Part shown: positions 27,413 through 38,050 of the stretch, piece by piece
Position numbering within the stretch: position 1 is the stretch's first letter
Layout of the letters: every line of letters begins with the position of its first letter
Assembly (NCBI GenBank): GCA_008933995.1
Contig: WARS01000016.1
Location: 7,044,215-7,108,214 of the forward strand
Source of the DNA: Datnioides undecimradiatus
Lineage: Eukaryota; Chordata; Actinopteri; Lobotiformes; Datnioididae
Direction of reading: 5' to 3'
DNA length: 64,000 nucleotides
Made by a program: the position numbers and the translations under genes
Notes under the pieces: model-generated
The model's input: the letters and a program-made list of their open reading frames with translations, nothing else
Database searches by the model: none
Told to the model about the DNA's origin: nothing

Positions 27413-28389
27413 GTAGAGTTTCGTTTATCTGCAAATTAACTTCCCCAAATTTACGCATGAATGACAAACTGGCTGTTTGGCATGTATAGTATTGAACAGT
27501 TACCTTCTGCTTTAATTTCTATTCAGTGTAGCCACTCACTTGTCCATTAACTGCAACAGAGTCCACTGTGGGCACATCTGGCTATGTGTATCCTGCTCAT
27601 TTTTGCACAGTACATATCATATTGTATTGAAATGTAGCAGATTCTGCTACATTTACCGTGTCTAACTTATGTTTTAGTGCCCAGAGTGTGTGATGCTTGC
27701 AAGGAAACTGATGAAAACGACAACGAAATTGTTGACAACCTGTGTAAGAATGACTTTGGTAAGTCCACCCTCCTATTTTATTAAAGATGTATAGTTTCCC
27801 AGGTAAAGCTCAGGGGCCCCAGGAGGCCACCAGGAGAGGTTCCAGGGGAAACTTGCACTCTTGAATGTACTTCATTCATTAGAAAGTCCAAAGAGAGCTG
27901 TGTGCAGGCTTTCCCTTTTATCTCCACAACTGTATGCATTTTAGCCCTAAACCACATGTAAATGCATTAATCTCAAGCATCTCAGATGGCTTTTATTAGG
28001 AACATGTCAACAAGGATGATCATACAGTTTTTATGAAAACAGCACCAGTCTCCATTCCTTATTTTCTTTCCCATTTGCTCCAAGCACTGAAGATCAAAGT
28101 TAAGGAGATCTCCTACTTCAATGGTGACACCAAGATAGTGCCTGAGACCAAGAGCAAGACCATTTACAAGCTGAATGGTGTGACAGAGCGCGACCTGAGG
28201 AAAACGGTGCTGTGGCTGAAGGACGGCCTGCAGTGCATCTGTGAGGAGATGAACGACATCAACGCTGCCTACCTGGTCATCGGCCAGAAGATGGACGGCC
28301 ATCTGGTGATCACCTCGCTGAAGCGCTGGCAGAAGGGACAGCGAGAGTTTAAGAGGATTTCCCGCAGCATCCGCAAGCTGCAGTGCTAG
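26911..28389 (+). CDS. sfrp2: Secreted frizzled-related protein 2, complete, 3 exons, 295 aa
   Basis: Secreted modulator of Wnt (and BMP/Tolloid) signalling. Exons 26911-27412, 27678-27758 and 28085-28389 join in phase (donors GTAGAG and GTAAGT; acceptors TTTTAG and TCCAAG) and give exactly 295 residues, the length of human SFRP2. The start is the first ATG after a 5' leader, followed by a hydrophobic signal peptide of about 22 residues. The frizzled-type cysteine-rich domain spans about residues 35-155 (NCKPIPANLLLCHDIEY, MRLPNLLGHETM, HPDTRKFLCSLFAPVC, SAFGFPWP, CDRFPLDNDLC). The netrin-like domain follows from about residue 170 (KIKVKEI, ETKSKTIYKLNGV, LQCICEEMND, RWQKGQREFKRISRSIRKLQ) and ends in a conserved Cys. 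Introns are only 265 and 326 bases. Its position downstream of dchs2 on the same strand matches mammals. Identity is certain. Confidence 0.98.
27678..27758 (+). CDS. sfrp2: sfrp2 exon 2: linker and start of netrin-like domain
   Basis: 81-base exon encoding PRVCDACKETDENDN and DNLCKNDF. The three cysteines match the linker/NTR start of human SFRP2 (PKVCEACKN...LCKNDF). It is too short to appear as an isolated long frame. Confidence 0.95.
28085..28389 (+). CDS. sfrp2: sfrp2 exon 3: netrin-like domain
   Basis: Begins with CA completing an Ala codon (ALKIKVKEISY) and ends RKLQC, TAG at 28387-28389. Nearly identical in pattern to the mammalian C-terminal NTR module. Confidence 0.97.
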
Positions 28390-29797
28390 GGGGGTAAAAC
28401 TGCATGTGTCAAAAGTTTAGTTGAGTTCTTCTTCAATTATCCATTTTCAGTTTTCACATGTTTTGCAATTTTGGTCCATAGATTCTAGCAAAGATGTTTC
28501 TCTGCACCACATTCTCCATTTCAGTGTGAGCAACATCTTAAAGCACAGGCGACATAATGGATTTCATCTTCTGAAAGGTGCAGTGCCTCAACACACTCAA
28601 TATTTTTTAAAAGCACTTTCAAGTTGCTAAACTATTCAGATCGTTCATGTCTTCCAAGCAGAGCACACATTCGTATGTGGCACAGATAGATATCTTCACA
28701 GAAGTAAGCGAACATAAAGAAGTGAGTTACATTACGGCAGTGGGAGATTTTGTGAAGTTAATTTTCATTTTACACACAGTGGGCAATGGGCGACCTCTAG
28801 TGGGATATATATATATGCTGTCACTTCATTAATTGCAGTTAATTGCCCTCAGCTGGTGTCCCAGGTGTAAAGGAATCACTAATGACATGGTTAGAGTGCA
28901 AACTACCAGAGCTTTGAATCCAGGATTAAATATGATTGACTCTTTAAAATCACTCACAGATGTAGCCTACTGGTAAATTCTGAGATGGGGGTGAGTTTGA
29001 GACTTTTTTCCGTTTCTTGTCTGGTGTTCCCTGCTCTCTGACTCTGCTGTGTTCTGTATCATAACCTAAAACTGCTTCTTTATGGGGTATTTGTCACACA
29101 AGGGTCAATCATCATCAGTGATTTGATCATGAGTATTCAAAGCTCTTGTCAAACACTTTAACTTTCCTTAACCAAACTCCATGATTAAAGTACTAAAGAT
29201 AAACAAAGTAAGATATTTGTATCCAATTTAAAAAGCCCCTCTCTGCTATAGTTCTACAGAAATGGTTACAAAAAATAGGCTTATGGTGTGTGGTGGATAT
29301 TGTAAAAGTTGCTGTAGTCCCCATGTGCCTAGTGTGACATTCAAAGACAAAATGTTTGTGTTTTTGTATTTCTTCTGTTTTTCTCAAGCAAAAATGAGAG
29401 ATAGCTGGCTATATTCTCTTCCTGTTTAATATAATCTTTTTGTACTTGAGCCACTGCATAATTTTCTACCACAGTCTGATTTTAAAAAAATATTTTTCTA
29501 CTCCAAACTTTCACATTTCGTTTAAACCTTTATGTTGAATTTGGGCAGCACCTCCAGCCTGTTGCTTAATGAGTAACACAAGTTTTTGTTTTTGTTTTTT
29601 TTTTTTTTTAGGTATTACTGATGAGTTTGGTTGGTAGTGTTGATTTTTTTGATGACTAGTAACTTGATAAGCGCAAATAATCATGTGGTGGTGTGTATGT
29701 TTGTGTGCGTGTGTGTGTGCAATCAGAAAAATGTTTTGGAAGTATTACTGTGTAAATATCAAATACTGTCTTTTATTCTTGTATAAAGTTTTCAGCA

Positions 29798-29803
29798 ATT
29801 AAA
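29798..29803 (+). other. sfrp2: sfrp2 candidate polyadenylation signal (ATTAAA)
   Basis: ATTAAA about 1.4 kb after the stop codon, followed by a GT-rich downstream element at 29828-29853, the arrangement expected of a 3' end. Confidence 0.45.
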
Positions 29804-30473
29804 AGCTGCCAACGTGATTGAAATTACAGTGTGTGTGCATGCGTGCGTGTGTTCGCTTGTGGGCAGGAAACCAGTATACCCATGAGCTTTAAATATAACC
29901 CTAATAACCACAGTTACAAAGCAGAGAACAAACCTACAACATGTAAAACTGAACACCACCATCTAGTGGAAGTCAATAGTAAAATCAATTCATTTGGATA
30001 AATGAGCACAAATCATATAGTTGATGGCTTTACAAGTAAGATATAAAGTTAATATGCAAAGACTTAATACATTAAGATATTTGTCATTAATGTTTTTACT
30101 TTGGATCTATTTATGGGGGGGGGGGTTTCTATGAAGTATCTGCACCAATATTAAGCCTAATTGAGGCCTGTAATGTCAAATAAATCTGGGCCTAGTCATT
30201 TAGAAGGCGTGTCTATATGTAGACATGCCCAAAATTTTTTTCAGACAAGAATTTTGTTGACGCATGTCTCAGAAAAACATAGTTCATACTTTGTTTAGTT
30301 CCTGACATTTGTTTTTCAGTACAAGAATTTCCCACTAATCAAACTTTGGCAATGCATGATGCCCTGAGGCCTCTTTTTTTTTTTTTTTAAAGTATTCCAA
30401 CAGGTAATTTTCATTCATTACAAAAGATGCCAAAAAGGACACTTTGCCTATAAATGTTGGAGATGATTGTCAC

Positions 30474-30500
30474 TTTTTTTTTTTTTTTTTTTTTTTTTTT
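30474..30500. repeat. T homopolymer of 27 bases
   Basis: Uninterrupted T run. An A-tailed minus-strand retroposon is possible, but no body is recognisable. Confidence 0.85.
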
Positions 30501-31801
30501 GATCATCCAATTTAATCTACCACAAAAAAGGCAGGCAAACTGATTTTGAACTGGTTTAATTCAAAAAGTTAGTCACAATGACAGATAAGCAACCTCAAAC
30601 TGAGGCTACAAACAGTGATTATTGTTTGAGATAGTGTCAGAAAAACATTAGTTTGCCTGAGTTTTTGGTGTTTTCTCTAAATTATTAATAGTGATTAATT
30701 TTGTCACATTACATACAATGAACTAACTCAATTCCATTTTGATTACATCTCTTTCAACATGGTTTGTACTCAGTCCACACCTTGATACATGTGACTCTGA
30801 CAACTATCATGTGACTGACCTTAATGACTCACCTTCACAGCCTTCATGTGACATTATGGTGTGACTGACCCAGAAATACCTGGGACTCCCCACCGGCCAG
30901 TAGAGCTGATGAGACCTTCTGGATGCCAGGAGTGCCTAAAAACTTTTGAATTCTACACCTACAGTCTAGACAGTGGTTTCATTTTGAACTGATAACACTG
31001 TAGTTGCAGTCCAGGGTCCAACCCTGAATGATGTGGAGTTTTTGCTCATGTACTTTAGCTTCTGTGTAAATTATCATGTATAATTCAACGCAGATCTTGC
31101 CTTCACAGTGTGAAATAAGACTAATACATTTACTTAGGTGCAGAACTTTAGTACTATTTCAAAGTACTTCTGAGCTGATTCAAACTGTAGATGATCATAT
31201 CCATGTCTCGCAGCCCCTACATTAAAATGCTAATTGTCTAAGACACTTATCATTGTTATTTCACCATCAACAGGGCTGTTCTTTATAATGACTTTTACTT
31301 TTTCTTTTTTAATAATAATAAAAAAAATTCAGTACAACTGTTTTATTACACATTTTACTAGTACAATTTTGATTTTAAAAAAAGTACCTTAAGTACTCTA
31401 TATACATTTACATACTGTAATGTGTATAAACATGTACTGCACAAGTCAGACAAATGTGCAGCCGACTGAATATATTTCGACTTTAATTGTGGATTAGCAT
31501 TTAACTTCCCATGGGGGAAACGATGCTTAGATCATTGTTCATTTTGCCTTATGATATGCGAGGTGAGATGGATCGTGTTGTATGAGGGAAAATTACATAG
31601 ACAACATACAGTAAAACGTAGGAATCATTAGGTCATAGCTGTGGGACAGGTCCTAATGTTAGTGTAGTCACTTGTTTTCAGTAACGGATATCGGATACAT
31701 TTCCCAGGTTTCAGAAAGCTTAAATGTCCCCCAGGAATATTAAAAGCCAGAACATGGTCAGTCATTCTGAATGAATCAACCTGGACAGCTGCAATACAGC
31801 C

Positions 31802-31841
31802 TCACACACACATACATACATATACACACACACACATACAC
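31802..31841. repeat. Mixed CA/CATA microsatellite
   Basis: Alternating CA and CATA units. Confidence 0.9.
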
Positions 31842-32495
31842 ATTGGTATGGCCACAACTGCGCAATTCAGGCTCCTTAACAGGGTCATTACATGACGTCA
31901 TAATGAAGAGATTTTATGATGCCTTCAGGGCTATAGGAAAAATACCACCTCTCGCCCTTGGATGAATACCCAGCAAAATGACCGGAGTGTATGGGGAATT
32001 TGATGACACAGTTGGGGGGGTGGGATGCGTAGAAACCCAGTAAACTACCATTGGAAAAATAAATGTTATTTTGAATACAAACATTTGTCTTTCCAAACAA
32101 AATTAAGATGATTCTATAGGGGACTTCATGTGTAGGGCTATTTTGAGGCTAGTTCCTCTTACAGCCCAGCAAAATAACTTGTGGGTGGATGAAGCAATTT
32201 TGTTGTACCGCTTCGCACACATTATTTATATTGCAGAATAACAAAAATAAAGCTAATGTATACATTATTTTGTTTTAGCACTTTTTGCTTGCCGTTGCTA
32301 ATGAAAAGAGCTTGGGTGCGTTGAAAAATAACCTGTTGCTTGTATAATCCGAGTTTACGACGACTGTGAATGCAACACCAGAACTTCTCTCTGAGCCTCG
32401 TGGAAACGTCAGCTACGTTAGCTAGCTTAAACTGTTTACATTCTGTGTTGTTTCAGACTTTGTCTTTATTTTCTTTACCGTTTGTGCCAGTAGGC

Positions 32496-32769
32496 TATTA
32501 AAAACCAGTTTACCTCCAATGACGGTCTACGACGAGGCTTTGAGAGCAGGCAGGGCTCAGTTTGACGAAGCTCAAAAAACTCCGCGGGGAAGTTCCCTAG
32601 GAAATCCCCTTAAGACTGTGCGGGGATATTATTGTCGACACTGATACGCCGAGGCTCCGGCACAATTGACCTCCTCTGTGCATATCTGAAGACGCACTGC
32701 TCGTAGCAGAGGCGTCAAATGCTGGATTATTAAAAGACTGAGCCCTCTGTCAAATCTTCGAAGCTCGCT
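32496..32769 (+). promoter_or_regulatory. tnip2: tnip2 promoter/5' leader with two adjacent kappaB-type sites
   Basis: Two matches to the NF-kB consensus GGGRNNYYCC lie 2 bp apart: GGGAAGTTCCC at 32587-32597 and GGAAATCCCC (reverse of GGGGATTTCC) at 32600-32609, about 160-180 bases before the start codon. A TATA-like CTATTAAAAA begins near 32495 and a CCAAT word is at 32517-32521. The motifs are directly visible; use by NF-kB is inferred from the gene's role in that pathway. Confidence 0.5.
32519..32644 (+). other. Possible upstream open reading frame of tnip2 (41 codons)
   Basis: ATG at 32519 runs in frame to TGA 32642-32644, out of frame with tnip2 and ending 125 bases before its start. 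It counts only if transcription starts upstream of 32519. It contains both kappaB sites and has no recognisable domain. Confidence 0.25.
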
Positions 32770-33087
32770 ATGGATAACGTCAGTATAAACTCGGATAACG
32801 ACGTGCTGAAGGACAAAATGCGCAGTTACAGCACGCTGAACTCTCTGTATCACGAGACGCGACAGGAAATCGACGTCCTGAACAAACAGGTCTATGTAAA
32901 GGACAACATCATCGCAGACCTGAAAGCGAGGTTGGGGAGATACGAGAGGATCTACATGACTGTGGGAGATAACGAGTCTGTGGTCATCGGGCCGTCCAAG
33001 TCTCTGCTGGAGAGCTTGTGCAAAGAGATATGCAAACTGAAACAGTTGAGGAAGGACATGGAGTTCAAGGCATCTCGACAAGCAGAG
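32770..33087 (+). CDS. tnip2: tnip2 exon 1
   Basis: From the ATG to donor GAG|GTAAAA. It encodes the N-terminal coiled coil (TLNSLYHETRQEIDVLNKQ) and ends SRQAE at phase 0. Confidence 0.94.
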
Positions 33088-35060
33088 GTAAAATATTTAG
33101 ACTATGTTGCTCCATGCACATGTATACGTACGTACGTGTGTGTGTGGACAGAGAAGTTAGCGCACAGGCACAGATCTGTTCCTTGTAGGGAAGCTAGCCT
33201 TTTCACTGGTCTCTTGGCCAAAACTAATCATCTTTAGGAAACAACCAATAATTTCATATCTGTGAGAATCCTAATCTGTAAGAGTCTGATTTTGTGTATT
33301 TTTAACTTATTTACTGAATATGTTAAAGGATATTCTTAGATCTTCAATATACCTCTGATTGAGTAGAAAATAAAGCAGACCAAATGTTAACATCAATATC
33401 TAGAATGATGCATTTTGTGTTCTGTATGCATCTGTAGTTTATAAGACCACACCATGAGATTACAAACTGATGCGGTCATGCTGATTGTCTTCTCGTCCCC
33501 CTTCTAGGAGATCCAGAGGTTGAACGTGCAGCTCAGAGAGAAGGAGCTGGAGCTGGAGAGTGTCAGGTGTCAGCCGGACCATGAGAAGGACCAGGAGATC
33601 CAGAGGCTGCGAGCCGCCCTTCAGGAGAGGGAGCGGTCTGAGGCCACCAGAGCTGTGCTCTGCACATCCCTGGAAGAGGAGGCTGGCCAGTTGCGCAGCC
33701 AGCTTGCTGCAACGGTGAAGGTGTGCCAGGAGCTACTGGCCAGGCTGGAGAACGAGAAGAAAGGGGGAGAAGTAGTGGAGGTTGTGGCTCTGCAGCAAAA
33801 TTCTAAGGAGGTGTGTGGCACAGGGGTGCTTTATCTTTTTGAAGTTATGCATTGGACACTATTTAAAATGCAGTTTCTGTACTGTGTTGTTGTTTTGAGG
33901 GTAACTTCTTTTCCACTATTTTCTGCAGATGTCAGAGTCTTCCGACATGAGTCTGAACACCAAAATCCGTCAACTTCAGGAGGAGAACCAAGAGCTGAAG
34001 CAGCGTGTGGCATATGTAAGTCTTCACCTAGAATGAGTTTACAACTTATCCTCAGAAACAGTACAAACATATTTTTCCTGAAATCACTCAGGACCTAGAA
34101 AAACAAGTGCCTGCTTATTTCATTACTTATATATACTTATATATTACTTCTCCTTTTTGAGGTGCAAGGTCTGAATTCCCAGTGGCAGAAGTATGACTCC
34201 AGCAGGGAGGACTATATCAGAGGTTTATGTCAGAGGCTGAAGGAGACCTCTGGGCAGGGTTTGATGCCTGGGCTTGGCTCTGTAAGCTCTGGGTTGCTTC
34301 ATCATGAGATTTCCCGGCTCAATGGCTTACTCGAGGAGAAGATGAACGATTGTGAGAGGTTGGAACAGGAAATAGAGGACGTGAGGAGGCAGGACCAGGA
34401 CCGAATCCAGACCCTGGAGCAGCAGGTCAGTGCCGCTTCAGTCTCACTGCATCTCAGCCACATTAAAACTGAGATTGCATTTGGGTAATTTAAATGTATA
34501 TAAGAAGATAACTAAAGGTTCTTTGTTTTACTCCCTCAGGTGCTCATCTATGCAGATGACTTTAAGTCCGAGCGTGCAGACAGAGAGCGAGCACAGGGCC
34601 AGATCGAAGACTTGAAGGAGCAGGTTTATCAGTTAAAACGGCAGCTACACAAACAGGTGAGACGAGATAGTTCAAATACGGTGCATGAGTGCATCTTCAA
34701 ACACATTCACTTTCTCTTTTGGGTAGCAGTGTATTCATCTGCTTTAGCAATCCTAACTATGTATGTACTCGACTTCAGCAGGGAGCGAGCAGAGAAAACA
34801 GAGAAGTCGTCCCCATGTGTCATGTTCACATAGGACACAGGATCTCCACCAGGAGACACAAGGACTCTTCAGAGCCTCTATTGAAAGCAACTGCTGAGAT
34901 GCAGCAACAGCCCGCAGCCGCAGCCACAACAACAGCAAACGCTGCCTGGAACGAGTGCCTGGGGCCGTCAGAGCTTCAGTGCCCGCGGTGCCTTGCCACA
35001 TTCAACGACAGAGATGCTGCAGAGTACCTGAACCACTGTGAGGATTGTGCCAAACTATAA
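32770..35060 (+). CDS. tnip2: TNFAIP3-interacting protein 2 (ABIN-2), complete, 6 exons, about 455 aa
   Basis: Cytoplasmic adaptor that binds A20 and ubiquitin chains, restrains NF-kB signalling and stabilises TPL-2/MAP3K8. Exons 32770-33087, 33508-33810, 33929-34015, 34162-34425, 34540-34656 and 34782-35060 all join at phase 0. Most of the protein is predicted coiled coil rich in E, Q, K, R and L. The block QEENQELKQRVAYVQGLNS and the later NSQWQKYDSSREDYIRGL match human TNIP2. The ubiquitin-binding UBAN/AHD1 motif DDFKSERADRERAQ is in exon 5. The C-terminus has LQCPRCLATFNDRDAAEYLN then HCEDC, a C2HC-type ubiquitin-binding zinc finger. Human TNIP2 is 429 aa, so this is slightly longer. The start ATG is in a good context (CTCGCTATGG) and the frame gives LYHETRQEID, matching the human LYHEAGQ start region. 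It converges with fam193a, as in human. Confidence 0.95.
33508..33810 (+). CDS. tnip2: tnip2 exon 2
   Basis: Acceptor CCCTTCTAG to donor GAG|GTGTGT. Glu/Arg/Leu-rich coiled coil including REKELELESVRCQPDHEKD; human has the matching LEEKEREMQQL...QPQHEREKE. Confidence 0.93.
33929..34015 (+). CDS. tnip2: tnip2 exon 3
   Basis: 87-base exon between TTTTCTGCAG and GTAAGTC. It encodes MSESSDMSLNTKIRQLQEEN and QELKQRVAY, matching VIEKLQEENRLLKQKVTHV of human TNIP2. Confidence 0.93.
34162..34425 (+). CDS. tnip2: tnip2 exon 4
   Basis: Acceptor CTTTTTGAG to donor CAG|GTCAGT. It encodes QWQKYDSSREDYIRGL, then HHEISRLNGLLEEKMNDCER, both close to human ABIN-2. It ends in QTLEQQ just before the UBAN motif. 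Confidence 0.95.
34540..34656 (+). CDS. tnip2: tnip2 exon 5: UBAN motif
   Basis: 117-base exon encoding VLIYADDFKSERADRERAQ, the ubiquitin-binding UBAN/AHD1 core shared by ABIN proteins, NEMO and optineurin, then the leucine-spaced coil DLKEQVYQLKRQL. Confidence 0.96.
34782..35060 (+). CDS. tnip2: tnip2 exon 6: Gln/Ala/Thr-rich linker and zinc finger
   Basis: Ends at TAA 35058-35060. A low-complexity linker (EMQQQPAAAATTTANAA) precedes the zinc finger CPRC...H...C. The acceptor is either GCAG at 34781 or TTCAG at 34778 (a NAGNAG tandem), so one glutamine is optional. Confidence 0.92.
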   Translation, partial: GASRENREVVPMCHVHIGHRISTRRHKDSSEPLLKATAEMQQQPAAAATTTANAAWNECLGPSELQCPRCLATFNDRDAAEYLNHCEDCAKL

Positions 35061-35920
35061 ACGGAACAAACACTCATCTTGGAAAAAGACAGTAATCTCT
35101 CGCTGACAGTAACTGAACACTGAAGAGCAGCACTACACGGCAGAGTGGAGTTTCCAGTTCGGAGAGGCTTGACAACAAATGAAACGACTGACTTAAGATG
35201 TTTGGACAGAAGTGAAGCAAACGCGTATGACCCAGAGTTCCCCTGTTGCAAGAGAAATGAGTTCATCAGGCGCTTCAATGTCTGAATAGCTTCTGGAAAA
35301 AGAAAAAAAAAAAAAAAAATCTGGTGTCTGGTTCTTAGTGTTCTCCTGTGGCTGTGCAGGAGGTTATCGTGGTGGGGTCGTGGATGTCAATGCAATATAT
35401 CAAATATCATATACCTCAATGTGTCAAATTACAGACCTATTGCACTTTCTTGACATTTAGCCAAAAACAGTTAATCGTTGCATCGTACGATTAAGAGATT
35501 CATGATGCATAAGCTTCTTATTTTGGATCAAAATGTGGTGCTATTAATTATTTTTAATTGAACTTACATATTTCTGTTCTGTAAATTATATATTCTTAAT
35601 AACAGATTTAAAATGTATATCTATTCTATTAATATTTATTCTCTTTCCATAGATAATTTGAAAAGGCAAGTCATTTTAGTGCAATGCTGCCTTTTTTTTT
35701 TTTTTTTTTTTCTACAAAAGCCATGGGTTTGGGTTGTTTTTTGTTTTTGTTTTTTTTCCCTGGTAAACTTTTGGGATCAAAAATGTCTAATCCATCACGA
35801 CTGGAAAAAAATGTTTAATATCCACTTTTTAAAACGTATTTAAAGATAAATCCCAACTGACAGCATGCCTATTTTTGGAGATCTGGTGCTGTTTTTCTTG
35901 AGCTGGCACATTATTTTTGT

Positions 35921-35926
35921 AATAAA
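35921..35926 (+). other. tnip2: tnip2 candidate polyadenylation signal (AATAAA)
   Basis: AATAAA about 0.86 kb after the stop codon, in an AT-rich context. Confidence 0.5.
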
Positions 35927-36685
35927 AGACAGTTTACCCACACTTTATCTTATGGTGATTTATATAGCTTTAAATATGTTTCATTATCGCATGGGGTATT
36001 TTGCTTTTTGAGAGTCTGCAGCCTCGAGCAGTAACCACAGATCTTAGCCTAACCACGAAAATGTTGGCGCTACTTAATCTAAGTCTGTGTGTGTGTGTCC
36101 ATCTGCGTCACGTGTATGTGCTTGTGCGTGGTGGAAAACCCCCATTCCCAACATTGCCTGAATGGGCACGCTGTACTGTGACTGCCATATTCCCAGCTGT
36201 TGTGTGGCTGATGCAAACACTAACAGGGGTACTGAGAAAACAAGTGAGAGACGGTCGCACTCAAGTTACATCCAGCAATGCTCAACAACCATCCACCAAT
36301 CAGTTTGTGACTTGCACACTTTTTTTTCAGTCGCCGTGAAGTATCGTTTTGACACAGACCCAGCAGTGCTGTTTGGTGAATCAGTTGTCATGGGTTTAGT
36401 GTAGTAAGCACAGGAAGCTGGACATCCCCTGTTTTTTAAAAAGGAAGTAGGCAGTTGCAGTGCGATAGATGTGTTCATTGTATGCAAGGGAACACATTGT
36501 CTGATCAGATAATGTCTCATTTAAAGCCAGACTATGAAAACTTCAAGATGACACAACCCATTATTCTTACCAATGAAAAGTTCAGTTAAGCAAGAGTAAA
36601 TTTGAATGCTGGATTCAAATAGTCTCATGGGGAATTTTGTCGCTAAACCCCCACTCGCAGATTTCTCTATTTTCTCTTTATCCTT

Positions 36686-36764
36686 TTAAGGAACAGTTCA
36701 GCATTTTGGGAAATGCACCTCATGCGTAAGCTAAATTAGACACCACTCTGATATGACTGGAGAC
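36686..36764 (+). repeat. Dispersed fish repeat, 5' fragment
   Basis: Contains CAGTTCAGCATTTTGGGAAA, matching the start of the copy at 22414, followed by ACACCACTCTGATATGACTG, which I recall from the same family. Confidence 0.5.
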
Positions 36765-37291
36765 AAAAAAAACACACACAAAACAAAACGTGCAGCTGTT
36801 CTTTTCATTAAAAAAATCTAAAATGTATAGAGTTTGATGGTCAAGTTCAAATCTTTCTGCTAAAAACCAGAATGTATGTTATTAAACTCTATTGAAGAAA
36901 AGCCATTTCAAATAGTGTTGAAGGACTTAAGTGTGAAAACACAAGGATAAGGTCTCAAAGTTGGTCCCCAAGCGGTGAAATGACAGCAGGCAGCATCACA
37001 TGCTAACTCACTCATCAGCTAACACTGGAAGACATTTGTGGTTGAATTAGATTCCAACACATTTATTTCATTTATATAAGACACCAGTGAGACTCCAGTT
37101 CATGTGCCCACAGAATGACTGGTTCCTTTTTTAACTTTAAAAGGGCAACTTCAGAATCTTGTCTGTAAGCTAACCGCACAGGCTCTAAGACAGCTAAAAG
37201 CTGCCTGCTGGGGATTGTCCCCCCTCCCACCAACACCAGTCCACACCCACTCATACAGCGGGGTCTATAAGTGACTGAGCTTCCATTCACT

Positions 37292-37310
37292 CACACACAC
37301 ACACACACAC
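37292..37310. repeat. Short CA microsatellite
   Basis: About nine perfect CA units. Confidence 0.9.
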
Positions 37311-37699
37311 TGACAAAATGCTCTACCCACAAATCTGAGTGGAAAAAAATAGGTCACAAATCCCCACCTGAGTGTCTGGGAACTTTTCTAAGAAAGAAAG
37401 AATTAATGAGAACAGTCAGGTGACAGCGGTGGTAGACCAGTTCCTGTTGAGAAAAAAAAAAAGAGCGGGTTTCAAAGCTTGAGGATGTAGAGATATAGCT
37501 GTCATATACTTCATAAACTTCAGCCTGACACTTATCCACACAAATACAGAATGGATAGATGCGGCCTTTTTAATCTTGTGTGTATCCTAAAAGAATGGGA
37601 ATTTCCCGCCATCGTGAGGGAATTCCCAAAAAAAAAAAAAAAAAAGGCAGACAAGTTTATTTGAAATTGGAGTTCTGTCGACTGATCACTTTTAATTTA

Positions 37700-38050
37700 A
37701 CGCAGGTTGGCTGAGGTGGTATTATTGTTATTGTTTTTTTAAGGCTTTTGGGTGAGGAAGTCAGAGGATTGGGCCTTTTTAAAACGCTATTGTGGCAGGC
37801 TGTAGCCAGGAAACAAAGTGGGGGCATTCCCTCTTTAGAAGTGTATGTGATCCTGAAGCGCTCCAGGCAGCAGACAATGAAAAGATCAGCATTCTGATTA
37901 CAAGCTACAAGGCAGCTGTGATCCCTTTTAATAATCCTATTGGCGCTGGCCCTTGTCATTGTCAGACTGCTCTGAGTGCACCATTGTTTCCCTGCACCAG
38001 CCAAGGCCGTTTTTTTACTGCAAAGGTCAAATGAAGGAAGTAGTTTCAAA
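37700..38050. promoter_or_regulatory. Candidate conserved non-coding element with clustered SOX-type sites
   Basis: High-complexity block with AACAAAG (37812-37818), ACAATG (37874-37879), CATTGT (37957-37962) and CCATTGTTT (37981-37989), plus CTGATTA at 37894. Motif clustering is visible; conservation and enhancer activity are inferred. Confidence 0.35.

Larger units (their letters stand above)
29804..32490. other. Gene-free interval between sfrp2 and tnip2
   Basis: About 2.7 kb of AT-rich DNA with homopolymers and a CA/TA tract. No coding exon, RNA gene or clear repeat family is supported. The right end grades into the tnip2 promoter. Confidence 0.6.

Noticed and set aside
27413..27489. Read-through of sfrp2 exon 1 to a stop at 27489
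   Set aside because: The protein leaves the sFRP2 alignment exactly at the GTAGAG donor; the spliced form gives the full 295-residue family length.
28795..28825. TATATATATATGC run after sfrp2 as a possible promoter
   Set aside because: Lies in the 3' untranslated region of sfrp2 and looks like a short TA repeat.
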